From assembly GCA_003696675.1 (NCBI GenBank), contig RFGH01000229.1:27296-91295 (forward strand): a DNA stretch of 64,000 nt, in the 5' to 3' direction. The stretch's first letter is position 1. Each line of letters opens with the position of its first letter. The stretch comes from Planctomycetota bacterium (GTDB lineage: Bacteria > Planctomycetota > Phycisphaerae > Phycisphaerales > UBA1924). This document shows, in pieces, positions 1 to 7,534 of the stretch. The notes under the pieces were generated by a model. The model ran no database searches. It had not been told where the DNA came from and saw only the letters and a list, made by a program, of their open reading frames with translations. Both the position numbers and the translations under genes were made by a program.

Positions 1-237
1 ATGGAGCGCCTCGGCCCCGAAGCCCCCGGCAGCGATGATCGCGTCGCGGTGCTCGGCAGGCATTAGGCTGAGCATGCGGCTGGCCAGACTGTGCTGGACG
101 AGAAGGTCGGGGTGCGCGATCGACTCGGGGATGTACTCACCCTTCTCCACGCTGACGGCCAGCATGTCAACGCCGAAGGCGGCTCCAACGCAGGCCGAGA
201 GCACACATGCCGATCCTAGTTTGGTAAACCGATCCAT
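1..237 (-). CDS. Exported metalloprotease-like protein, N-terminal 79 residues (cut by window edge)
   Basis: Only the N-terminus is inside the window. The start at 237 has a GAGGAG ribosome-binding site 6-7 bases upstream. The first ~22 residues form a signal peptide (basic start, hydrophobic core). The following stretch (IPESIAHPDLL..QHSLA.RML.L.P.EHRDAI..AGGFGAE) aligns almost residue for residue with the region after the signal peptide of the next minus-strand gene at 521-2218. It is therefore a tandem paralogue of that HExxH protease. The catalytic part lies beyond the window, so the enzymatic role is inferred from the paralogue only. Confidence 0.85.
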   Translation of the reverse strand, partial: MDRFTKLGSACVLSACVGAAFGVDMLAVSVEKGEYIPESIAHPDLLVQHSLASRMLSLMPAEHRDAIIAAGGFGAEALH

Positions 238-295
238 CTGAGACTCCTCACAAGGGGCGGGCACGAGAATCCCTCGCCGCCGGACCACAACAACA

Positions 296-317
296 GCCCC
301 CGCTTCAGATCGGGGGC
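296..317 (-). terminator. Weak hairpin between the tandem protease genes
   Basis: A 7-bp perfect stem (GCCCCCG/CGGGGGC) with an 8-base loop. Read on the minus strand it is followed by a loosely T-rich stretch (TGTTGTTGTGG). It could be a second terminator, or a leader hairpin of the downstream paralogue. The T tract is poor. Confidence 0.35.
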
Positions 318-479
318 ACAGACCGGGCGGGATCCGCCCGGAAGCACAAGCCCCGCCAGCGAATCGCCGGGGGGGATCGAGAACGGCGACGCTCTCCCTC
401 ATTCGCGGCTATTTCGAGCCGGCGTCTCTCGGGGATGCATGGCCCGAGGGGACGGGGGGAGCGTCGGCTCTCAGACAAG

Positions 480-509
480 CCGCTGCCGGCCGTCTCCGGC
501 AGGCAGCGG
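480..509 (-). terminator. Hairpin after the GC-dockerin metalloprotease
   Basis: CCGCTGCC (480-487) pairs with GGCAGCGG (502-509). The loop can form a second CCGG-based stem. It lies 12 bases past the stop codon of the minus-strand gene at 521. The run of T after it is short, so it may act as a weak terminator or as 3'-end protection. Confidence 0.5.
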
Positions 510-520
510 GAACGATCGCA

Positions 521-2218
521 TCAGGGGCAGCCCTGGTTGAAGATGTTGATGTAGGCCTGGAGATCGAAGATGTTGAAGAGGCCGAACGGCGCGGCGAGGT
601 CCGCGCTGGGGTCCTGGCTGTTGTAGAGGTTGATGTAGGCCTGAAGGTCGAAGATGTTCAGGATGCCGAAGGGGGCGGCCAAGTCAGCCGTGCAGGGCAC
701 ATCCGTCTGGGCCAGGAAGACCCCCAGCTGGTAGCGTTGGATGTCGTTGGCGCTCGACCCGAACACCTGAATCAGGTAATCGCCGGGCTGGAGCACCTGC
801 ACATTGAGCTGCTCCGAGCCGCCGATGCCGGTCGTGTTGGCGCTGCCGAGCGGGATGAAGTTGGTGTTTAGCAGGAAGACCTGCAGGTCATGGATGGCGT
901 TGTAGTCCGTGAAGGATCCGGAGGTGCAGGCGCCGACCTGCGGGCCTTGGCTGTAGGCACCGGCGTCCGGCGCGACTGTGATCTGCACCTCGGCCGGTTC
1001 GGTGAGAGTGAACTTGTACACATCGATGTCGCTGTCGTCGTCGATCGAGACATTCTGCAGCCCGAAAAAATCACCAACGCCGTGGGCGCCCAGCGTCGGA
1101 GGGTTGGACGGGTCATCGCTCTGGGGCTCGAACTTATCGCCGTAGCGGCGCTGTCCGCCGAGGATGTCGTCGAGCTGGGGCCCGTCGAAGGCCGTGGTGG
1201 CGAATGGCTCCATCAGCTTGGTGTTGTTGATCGGGCAGACATGCAGCATGCCCAATCCGTGGCCGTGCTCGTGCGCCGCGACATTCCGAAGGCGGCGCGA
1301 GTTGCTCGCGGTGTTATTGAAGAAGTTGTCCGTGTCGAAAATCATGTCCCCGTCATTGGGGAAGTTGTTGTACGCGAGGGTGCCGCCGTTGATCGAATCG
1401 TTGGCGAGATTGAAGGCACCGATGCGGACATCGCCCCGGACGCCGAGGACGCCGGGCACGGAGTTGGTGTTGGCGCCGTCGTCATTGGGCTCGTAGACAT
1501 AGGTGACGCCGATGAGCTCCGACCAGCGTGCGAAGACCTGGGCGAACAGCGGCTGCCAGTTCGAGGGCGACCCGTAGATGCCGTTGAGCCAGCTGAACAG
1601 CACCGAGTTCCCGCTGCCCACACCGATGCCCAGGTCGGGGATGAAGGTCCCGTCCGGGACGAACGAGTAGGTGAGCGTGATCGGGTTGCCGCTGCCGACC
1701 AGCCCGTCGGTGGCGGTCACGGTCCAGCGGTCGGTGCCCTGATAGCGCGACCCGTTGGTGTTCATCGCGATCTGGTGCAGCTTGTTGACCGCGGCAATGA
1801 CGGCCGGATCCGCGTCCGGGGCGAAGCACACCATCGGGATGATGCGTCCTGCACGGATCGACTCGGCCATCGCGGTGACCATCGCACGCCCGTTGTCGTC
1901 GATCGAGGCTAGGAACTCGGGGGTGAGCACGCTCTCGACGGTCTCGGTCGGAAGGCTTATGACGCCGCGTCGGGCGGGTCGCTCGACCAGTTCGGCTCCG
2001 AAGCCTCCGGCTGACTCGATGGCCTCGCGATGGGCCTCAGGGAGCAACGGGAGGAGCCGCTGAGCAATCGCGTGCTGACTCAGCACATCCGGATGGGCGA
2101 TCGATTCGGGGATCAGATCGGTGGGGGTCAGGGCGATCGTGCCCACCGTGCCAGCCGCGGCGGTTCCTGCAAGAGCGGCGAGCGATGCGGCGATGCAACC
2201 GGTGATTCGAATCTTCAT
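521..2218 (-). CDS. Exported zinc metalloprotease with GC-type dockerin tail
   Basis: This is a 565-residue secreted protease. The start at 2218 has AGGAAGG 7 bases upstream and opens a signal peptide (MKIRITG, then an Ala/Leu core ending ..TAAAG). Residues 316-326 read HEHGHGLGMLH, the HExxHxxGxxH zinc motif of metzincins, followed by KLMEP, a possible Met-turn. Roughly residues 385-490 (DSDIDVYKFTLTEPAEVQI..) resemble a pre-peptidase C-terminal (PPC) domain. The last 57 residues are a two-copy GC-type dockerin repeat. A truncated paralogue follows downstream at 1-237. The family assignment rests on the zinc motif; the substrate is unknown. Confidence 0.88.
   Translation of the reverse strand: MKIRITGCIAASLAALAGTAAAGTVGTIALTPTDLIPESIAHPDVLSQHAIAQRLLPLLPEAHREAIESAGGFGAELVERPARRGVISLPTETVESVLTPEFLASIDDNGRAMVTAMAESIRAGRIIPMVCFAPDADPAVIAAVNKLHQIAMNTNGSRYQGTDRWTVTATDGLVGSGNPITLTYSFVPDGTFIPDLGIGVGSGNSVLFSWLNGIYGSPSNWQPLFAQVFARWSELIGVTYVYEPNDDGANTNSVPGVLGVRGDVRIGAFNLANDSINGGTLAYNNFPNDGDMIFDTDNFFNNTASNSRRLRNVAAHEHGHGLGMLHVCPINNTKLMEPFATTAFDGPQLDDILGGQRRYGDKFEPQSDDPSNPPTLGAHGVGDFFGLQNVSIDDDSDIDVYKFTLTEPAEVQITVAPDAGAYSQGPQVGACTSGSFTDYNAIHDLQVFLLNTNFIPLGSANTTGIGGSEQLNVQVLQPGDYLIQVFGSSANDIQRYQLGVFLAQTDVPCTADLAAPFGILNIFDLQAYINLYNSQDPSADLAAPFGLFNIFDLQAYINIFNQGCP
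524..694 (-). repeat. GC-type dockerin doublet, copy 1
   Basis: Encodes 57 residues with two repeats of a DLAAPFG-x-x-NIFD-L-QAYIN unit, bracketed by a leading Cys and a terminal NQGCP. The same module ends the proteins at 51644-52990 and 53143-55263. Confidence 0.9.
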
Positions 2219-2549
2219 GGCAAACCTTCCTGTTCGGGCCCCGGGGTAGACCCGAAGCCGGACCCGGCCGCACGAGTCGGCCGTCTTTCCTCGCTTCGCG
2301 TCGCTGCCTGCGGAGGAGCGGCGCGCTTGATGAGCCAGCTCGAGCGTCGTGGGAGAACCCCGCAACGCGTCGGGTCCGGCTCGAACAGACACCGGCCCGG
2401 CTTCCCGAGACGACAATCCATACGCAGTGTTCACCCTCTCTGATCCCAAGCAAGGACCGAAATGGCAAATGGCATCAACGGGGGGCCGGGCCATGAAAAA
2501 ACCCGCCCGGCATCGCCGAGCGGGCGTCCGAAAACAGGTTAGTAGACGA
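2219..2549. other. Intergenic region between the protease gene and rpmE
   Basis: 331 bases. It holds the protease ribosome-binding site (next to 2218) and the rpmE terminator (2496-2524). I looked for a minus-strand promoter and found only a TATGGA-like hexamer near 2420 without a convincing -35. No coding signal that beats the neighbours. Confidence 0.5.
2496..2524 (-). terminator. Rho-independent terminator of rpmE
   Basis: On the minus strand a CCCGC/GCGGG outer stem and a CGGC/GCCG inner stem are followed directly by six T. This is a strong intrinsic terminator 26 bases past the rpmE stop. Confidence 0.85.
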
Positions 2550-2774
2550 TTACTTCTTCTTGTTCTTGAAGTAGTTGCCCTGAAACTTCTTCTGGAACTT
2601 CTCGACACGGCCCGTGGCGTCAACGAATGCGCTCTTGCCGGTGAAGAACGGGTGCGAGCCCGACCAGACTTCCACCTTCATCTCGGGCACCGTGGCGCCG
2701 ACGGTCATAACGACCTCGCCGTTGTGGTACACTTTGCACGAGGGGTAGTAGGTGGGATGGGTGTCCTTCTTCAT
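2550..2774 (-). CDS. rpmE: 50S ribosomal protein L31 (bL31)
   Basis: A 74-residue ribosomal protein of the large subunit. The start at 2774 (MKKDTHPTYYP..) matches the family N-terminus and has GGAG 7 bases upstream. The core reads VYHNGEV..SGSHPFFTGK, the bL31 signature. Only one cysteine is present (SCKVYH), so the CxxC-type zinc ligands of the zinc-binding form are absent and this is a non-zinc type. The gene is monocistronic and ends in its own terminator. Confidence 0.95.
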   Translation of the reverse strand: MKKDTHPTYYPSCKVYHNGEVVMTVGATVPEMKVEVWSGSHPFFTGKSAFVDATGRVEKFQKKFQGNYFKNKKK

Positions 2775-2945
2775 GGCACGCTCCAAACGCGGTGACGCCG
2801 ACCCCGGGGCCACGGGGCTGGTCGGGCCTCAACGGTAGACCCCTTCGCCCCGGGCGGCAAGCCCTTCCTAGGCGGGAGCGTTCGCTCAGGATCGAATACC
2901 TTACCCCCCAGCGTGGTTCCAAGCCTGTCCCAGCAAGGGGGTCTG

Positions 2946-3149
2946 ATGGCCGCGATCGAGTGGGCTTTGGCAGCGGTGGGGATCTATCTGGCGATCGGCG
3001 TCTGCGTAGGGGCTGTATGGCTGGTCCGGGTGGCTCCGGGCCGGGACCCGGCCCTGCGGGCTTCGCCCCGGACGCTCCGGGTGCTGTTCCTGCCGGGGGC
3101 GGCGGCACTCTGGCCCTTGCTGCTCGCATCGAAGGGCGGTCGGGCGTGA
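2946..3149 (+). CDS. Small membrane protein, first gene of the Rieske cluster
   Basis: A 67-residue protein with two hydrophobic segments: residues ~3-25 (IEWALAAVGIYLAIGVCVGAVWLV) and ~45-60. The ATG at 2946 follows AAGGGGG. Its stop TGA (3147-3149) overlaps the GTG start of the next gene, forming GTGA. No family is recognised. Its place at the head of a chain of overlapping genes suggests it is a small subunit or assembly factor of the ferric-reductase/Rieske membrane protein. That role is inferred only from context. Confidence 0.65.
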   Translation: MAAIEWALAAVGIYLAIGVCVGAVWLVRVAPGRDPALRASPRTLRVLFLPGAAALWPLLLASKGGRA

Positions 3150-3295
3150 TCCGGCGGCAGCGTTTGATCCATCCGTGGCTCTGGCTGGGGGTGTTGGTGG
3201 CGGGCGGGCTCATCCTGTGGGCGGGGCTTCGTCTGGCTCGGTCCGGCGAACCTTCCCGGCCCGCTTTGGGTCCGGCCCAGAGGGGGCAGCCGTGA
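3146..3295 (+). CDS. 49-residue single-span membrane protein in the Rieske cluster
   Basis: Starts with GTG at 3146, overlapping the previous stop by four bases, and ends at 3295, overlapping the next GTG start (3292) in the same way. Residues ~9-31 (HPWLWLGVLVAGGLILWAGLRL) form one membrane span, flanked by a basic N-terminus and a Pro-rich tail. It is too short to assign to a family. The double GTGA overlap with genes on both sides is the main reason to believe it is translated. Confidence 0.6.
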   Translation: MIRRQRLIHPWLWLGVLVAGGLILWAGLRLARSGEPSRPALGPAQRGQP

Positions 3296-4335
3296 CAAAC
3301 GCCTACCGATGGATCCAGTGGAATAGGCACAAGCGTGTCTTTGACGGTGTGCTCGCCGGGATCCTGGCGGCGTATATCGCAGGCTTCGTCGGTATCGGTC
3401 TGGCCGCGGTGCCCGCCGACCGCGCGGTGTCACCGCCCGTGCTGCTGATCCGAGCCTTTGGGACCGCAGCCGCCATCCTGCTGCATGTGATCCTCGCGAT
3501 CGGGCCGCTCGCTCGGATCAGTCCCTTGTTCGCCCCGATTCTGTACAACAGGCGGCATCTCGGTGTGACCTGTTTCGCGCTCGCGATGTTGCACGCGGTG
3601 TTGGCGACCGGCTTCTACGGCGGATTCGGTGACGCCAACCCGCTGCTGGCCGTGCTCGCGGGTCCGGGCGTGCGTCCGCCGTTCGAGATCTACGGCTTCG
3701 GGGCGTTGCTGATCCTGTTCGTCATGGCGGCGACCAGCCACGACTTCTGGCTGGCCAATCTCGGGCATCGCGTGTGGAAGTGGATGCACATGGGGGTCTA
3801 TGCGGCGTACCTGCTGCTCATCGCGCATATCGCGTTCGGGGCGCTGGCGAGCGAGAAGAGCTCTGTGTACATTGTGCTGGTCGCGGCCGGCGTGTTGGGG
3901 TTGGCGGGATTGCACCTGTTCGCAGGCTTTCGCGAGTTTCGCCGCGATCACGCCGGCGTTGCAGTGAGCGAATGGATCGACCTCGGCCCTTGCATGGACA
4001 TCCCCGAGAGCCGCGCGCGTGTGGTCTGCGTCCGCGATCGCGAGCGTGTGGCGGTGTTCCGGGATGGCGATCGGCTGCACGCGGTGACCAGTGTGTGCGC
4101 CCACCAGGGCGGGCCGCTCGCTGAGGGCAAGATCGTCGACGGTTGCATCACATGTCCGTGGCACGGCTATCAGTACCGCCCGGGTGACGGTTGCTCGCCC
4201 CCTCCGTATACAGAGAAGATCGCGACCTACGAGCTTCGCGTCGAGAGCGGGCGGGTCCTGCTGAACCCGGATCCGAACCCGCCGGGCACGCCGGTTTCGC
4301 CCGCGGAAGTCCCGAAGGAGGTACCCGATGGATGA
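3292..4335 (+). CDS. Ferric reductase-like membrane protein fused to a Rieske [2Fe-2S] domain
   Basis: 347 residues from the GTG at 3292 (GGGGG ribosome-binding site, overlapping the previous stop). Residues ~20-220 are six or so membrane spans with histidines in hydrophobic segments (LLHVILAIG, MLHAVLATG, MHMGVYAAYLLLIAH), as in the haem-binding ferric-reductase-like domain. Residues ~230-330 form a Rieske domain: C269-x-H271, 16 residues, then C288-P-W-H291, the cluster-binding pattern. It is probably a membrane electron-transfer protein passing electrons between haem and the Rieske cluster. The ATG of the next gene overlaps its stop. Partners and donor are unknown. Confidence 0.9.
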   Translation: MTNAYRWIQWNRHKRVFDGVLAGILAAYIAGFVGIGLAAVPADRAVSPPVLLIRAFGTAAAILLHVILAIGPLARISPLFAPILYNRRHLGVTCFALAMLHAVLATGFYGGFGDANPLLAVLAGPGVRPPFEIYGFGALLILFVMAATSHDFWLANLGHRVWKWMHMGVYAAYLLLIAHIAFGALASEKSSVYIVLVAAGVLGLAGLHLFAGFREFRRDHAGVAVSEWIDLGPCMDIPESRARVVCVRDRERVAVFRDGDRLHAVTSVCAHQGGPLAEGKIVDGCITCPWHGYQYRPGDGCSPPPYTEKIATYELRVESGRVLLNPDPNPPGTPVSPAEVPKEVPDG

Positions 4336-5080
4336 TCCCCGCGGCCGGAGCGAGTTCTATGTCGGGTATCTGCCTACACCCCCGCGGATGCTTCGTTTTC
4401 TGCGGATCGGCGTGACCGTGTTGGGGGTGTGGATCGTGGGCCTGGGACTTGTCATCGCGTTGTCGATGCGAGATCCGGGACCGGCGGTGTGGGACACGGG
4501 GCAGGAGCGGGTCTGGACGGGGACCGTCCGGGACGAGCCGTACCCCATGCTGCTGCCTGATGACGGTTCCCCGCCGCTGCTGATCGTGGAGATGGCCAAG
4601 CGAGGTGCGCAGCCGCGCGTGGCGCCGTTCGCGGGGCGGCAGGCCGAGGTCCGCGGCTTCCTCTTGTCCCGCGACGGTCGCCGCATGATCGAACTGGCGC
4701 CGGACGACGGAGCGATCACCGCCCGGCCCGGCATCCCGCGGCCACAGGGCGAGCCCGTGTCGCTCGGACGCGTGGCGCTCGATGGTGAGATCGTCGACGG
4801 CAAGTGCTATTTAGGTGCGATGAAACCGGGCGACGGCATGACCCACAAATCGTGCGCCACACTGTGCGTCCGGGGCGGGCTGCCGCCGATGATCGTGACG
4901 CGGGGGTCGGACGGGCCGGAGTTCTCGCTGCTCGTCGTCGAGGATCAGCCCGGGCTCCCCGACAAAGTGCTGGCCCTGATCGCCGAGCAGGTCCGCGTGG
5001 AGGGCGAGCTGTTTGACCTTGCAGGCATGCGGTTTGTTCGCGCTCCAGTTTCGGGCATCCGGCTCCGCGAGGGACCGTGA
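4328..5080 (+). CDS. Membrane-anchored protein with conserved Cys/His motif, Rieske cluster
   Basis: 250 residues with a near-perfect GAAGGAGG ribosome-binding site inside the preceding gene. One membrane span lies at ~residues 22-45 (LRIGVTVLGVWIVGLGLVIAL). The exported part is mostly beta-like and carries a striking motif around residues 155-185: GKCYLGAM (C160), then H173-K-S-C176-A-T-L-C180, followed by GGLPP. Four invariant-looking Cys/His suggest a metal or haem ligand set or a disulfide pair. I do not recognise a named family. The tight overlap with the Rieske gene argues for a joint function. Confidence 0.75.
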   Translation: MDDPRGRSEFYVGYLPTPPRMLRFLRIGVTVLGVWIVGLGLVIALSMRDPGPAVWDTGQERVWTGTVRDEPYPMLLPDDGSPPLLIVEMAKRGAQPRVAPFAGRQAEVRGFLLSRDGRRMIELAPDDGAITARPGIPRPQGEPVSLGRVALDGEIVDGKCYLGAMKPGDGMTHKSCATLCVRGGLPPMIVTRGSDGPEFSLLVVEDQPGLPDKVLALIAEQVRVEGELFDLAGMRFVRAPVSGIRLREGP

Positions 5081-5104
5081 CGCCGAGGTGAGGTATGCTC
5101 CGGT

Positions 5105-6685
5105 ATGCGATCAATCCTGAACAATGCCGCCCGTCTCGTTGCCCCCGTGCTGATGCTGTTCTCCGCCCCCGTTGCGGCTCAGGACAATGACAAGTCCGGA
5201 TCCCCCCCCGATTTCGTGGCCTACCCCCAGTCGCCGAGTGTCACCTACCACTCGGTGGATATCGCGGGGCAGACGGTGCACTACCAGGCGACCGCGGGAA
5301 CGCTGGTCTTGCCGAAGGGCAAGGACAACAAGCCGGGCGCACGGGTGTTCTACATCGCCTATCGCAAGACCGACGGACCCGTCGCCGAAGGCGAGTCGCC
5401 CTCGTTCCCCGACCCCGCGACCCGCCCCCTGACCTTTTCGTTCAACGGCGGGCCCGGCTCGAGTTCGGTCTGGCTGCATCTCGGCGTGTTCGGGCCACGC
5501 CGGGTGGATCACATCGACGAGTTCGGCAACCCGGGGGCGCCGCCACATGTGGTCGTGCCGAACGAGCACTCCCTGCTCGATCAGTCGGACTTTGTCTTTA
5601 TCGACCCGGTCTCGACCGGGTACTCCCGTGCCGAAGAGGGAACCAGCGAGAAGGACTATCACGGCCTCGATCCAGATATCGAAGCCGTTGCGGAGTTCAT
5701 CCGGCTGTATCTGGGCAGGGAAGATCGCTGGGCGTCGCCACGGTTCGTGGCGGGCGAGAGCTACGGGACGACGCGTGCGGCGGGTCTCGTGCAGGAACTC
5801 CAGGAAACTCACGGCATCGCCACCAACGGCGTGATCCTCGTCTCCGCCGTGCTCAACTTTCAGACCATCCGCTTCAACATCGGCAACGATCTGCCCCACA
5901 TCCTGTATCTGCCGGCCTTCGCCGCGGTCGCGCACTTCCACAATGCCCTGCCGCCCGAACAGCAGTCCCGCGATCTGCGGGAGTTCCTCGCGGAGGTCGA
6001 GGCCTTCGCAATCCACGATTACACGGTCGCCCTGATGCGTGGCGCATCGCTCAGCGAGCCCGAACGGGAGCGCATCGCCTCAAAGCTTGCCGCCTACACC
6101 GGGTTGTCCAAGGAGTATGTGCTCCGCACCAATCTCCGTCCGGACATGCCCCGATTCCCGAAGGAACTGCTACGGGAGCGGGGACTGACGGTGGGTCGGC
6201 TCGACGCGCGTTACACCGCCCAGGACCGCGACGATGCCGGTGAGGCCTACGAGTTCGACCCCAGCTACACGGCGATCCGGAGCATCTATACAGAGTCGAT
6301 GAATGACTACTTGAGACGCGAACTCAACTACCGCAGTGATCTGCGATACGAGATCCTCACCAGCGTCTGGCCCTGGTCCTACGCGGGAGCGGGGGATAAC
6401 CGCTACGCCAATGTCGCCGAGCGGCTCCGCAGTACCATGCAGCAGCTTCCCTTCATGCGTGTGTTCGTCGCCAGCGGCTATTACGACCTGGCCACGCCCT
6501 ACTTCGCGACCGAATACACCATGAATCACCTCATGGTGCGCCCGGCGCTGCAAGACAACATCGAGATTCACGAATACGAGGCGGGGCACATGATGTATGT
6601 GTCCCTGCCCGAGCTGGCTAAGCTCAAGCGGGACCTCGACGGGTTCTATCAAAGAACACTCGGGGCTCAACAATCGGCGGACTGA
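5105..6685 (+). CDS. Exported S10-family serine carboxypeptidase-like protein
   Basis: 526 residues with a signal peptide (MRSILNNAARLVAPVLMLFSAPVAAQ). The substrate-binding motif FNGGPGSSSVWLH and the nucleophile elbow GESYG (Ser219) are those of serine carboxypeptidases (S10). Asp461 (SGYYDLATP) and His495 (AGHMMYV) complete the expected Ser-Asp-His triad. It probably trims peptides from their C-terminus outside the cytoplasm. It follows the Rieske cluster by 24 bases and precedes the DUF2231-like gene by 18, so it may share a transcript with both. The start has AGGTGAGG upstream. Confidence 0.92.
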   Translation: MRSILNNAARLVAPVLMLFSAPVAAQDNDKSGSPPDFVAYPQSPSVTYHSVDIAGQTVHYQATAGTLVLPKGKDNKPGARVFYIAYRKTDGPVAEGESPSFPDPATRPLTFSFNGGPGSSSVWLHLGVFGPRRVDHIDEFGNPGAPPHVVVPNEHSLLDQSDFVFIDPVSTGYSRAEEGTSEKDYHGLDPDIEAVAEFIRLYLGREDRWASPRFVAGESYGTTRAAGLVQELQETHGIATNGVILVSAVLNFQTIRFNIGNDLPHILYLPAFAAVAHFHNALPPEQQSRDLREFLAEVEAFAIHDYTVALMRGASLSEPERERIASKLAAYTGLSKEYVLRTNLRPDMPRFPKELLRERGLTVGRLDARYTAQDRDDAGEAYEFDPSYTAIRSIYTESMNDYLRRELNYRSDLRYEILTSVWPWSYAGAGDNRYANVAERLRSTMQQLPFMRVFVASGYYDLATPYFATEYTMNHLMVRPALQDNIEIHEYEAGHMMYVSLPELAKLKRDLDGFYQRTLGAQQSAD

Positions 6686-6703
6686 GTCCGCAGGAGTCAC
6701 GCA

Positions 6704-7240
6704 ATGCCTCCGCTGCCTTCGTGGGAAGGTCTCCACCCCATCGTCGTCCATTTCCCGATCGCCCTCTTTCTCGCCGCCATCGTCCCCGCCGCGCTCGCGA
6801 TGGTCTTCCGGAAGCGGGCGGGCACCTGGCTGTGGGCATCGGTGCTGATGATCGCCATGGCAACCGCCGGGGCGTTTCTCGCGGTTGCCACCGGCGAAGC
6901 GGCGGAAGACATCGTCGGTCCCACCTCTCAGGCCGTCGAGCAGGCCATCCACGAGCACGAGGAAGCCGGCGAGATGGTCCGCAACCTGTTTCTGGTGACC
7001 CTCGGGCTGGCCGTCGTTCTCGCGGCGTTGGCTTCGCGGGAGAAACGCGACCTGCGGCTCATCGGTCCCGCCGCCGTCGTGATGCTGGGGTCGTGGGTGT
7101 TCGCTTCGATCCGGCTGGCCGACGCCGCCCACCAAGGTGGGGTCCTGGTTCATGTTCACGGCATCCATGCTCCCTTGGGTACCGGGGGTGTGCCGATTTC
7201 CAGTCCCGCAGGCAGGCACACAGGCGAGGATGACGACTGA
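6704..7240 (+). CDS. DUF2231-like membrane protein
   Basis: 178 residues with four hydrophobic segments. The N-terminus has the pattern LHPIVVHFPIALFLAA, characteristic of DUF2231 (YphA/YoaK-like predicted membrane proteins). Residues ~60-85 include an acidic and histidine-containing loop (EAAEDIVG..EQAIHEHEEAGEM). The ATG has AGGAG 7 bases upstream and lies 18 bases after the carboxypeptidase stop. Such proteins often sit next to redox or cytochrome genes, consistent with the Rieske cluster upstream. Molecular function unknown. Confidence 0.8.
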   Translation: MPPLPSWEGLHPIVVHFPIALFLAAIVPAALAMVFRKRAGTWLWASVLMIAMATAGAFLAVATGEAAEDIVGPTSQAVEQAIHEHEEAGEMVRNLFLVTLGLAVVLAALASREKRDLRLIGPAAVVMLGSWVFASIRLADAAHQGGVLVHVHGIHAPLGTGGVPISSPAGRHTGEDDD

Positions 7241-7309
7241 GCCGGCCAGCCGCCAGTGGCGGTGCGGTCCGAAGCGGTCGAAAAGTTATCCCCAAACAGA
7301 GTTCGGACA

Positions 7310-7338
7310 TTGATCTTTCGTTCGGGGTCTGATATGGT
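7310..7338 (+). promoter_or_regulatory. Predicted sigma-70-type promoter of recA
   Basis: TTGATC (7310-7315), a 17-base spacer, then TATGGT (7333-7338). It would give a recA leader of about 190 bases. Two direct GTTCGG repeats (7301-7306 and 7320-7325) flank the -35 box and could be part of an operator. No E. coli-type LexA box (CTG-N10-CAG) is visible. Confidence 0.55.
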
Positions 7339-7534
7339 CTGTCCCGCCGGGCCCGCGAGCAACGCCGCCCCCGGCCGGTGACCCCCCGGGATGGACCCCG
7401 GTGAGCACCGATCCGCGTTGCTCCCCGTGCGCCCACACGGCTGCGGGACGGGTTCTGGACCATCCCTTGGGGATGGACCCGACTGTCCCAACAACGCCCG
7501 AGGCCCCGCGCGGCAAACAAAGAAAGGCGGCCCC

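Noticed and set aside
890..1912. A 340-codon plus-strand frame opposite the metalloprotease
   Set aside because: The HExxH motif, PPC-like region and dockerin repeats fix the minus strand as coding.
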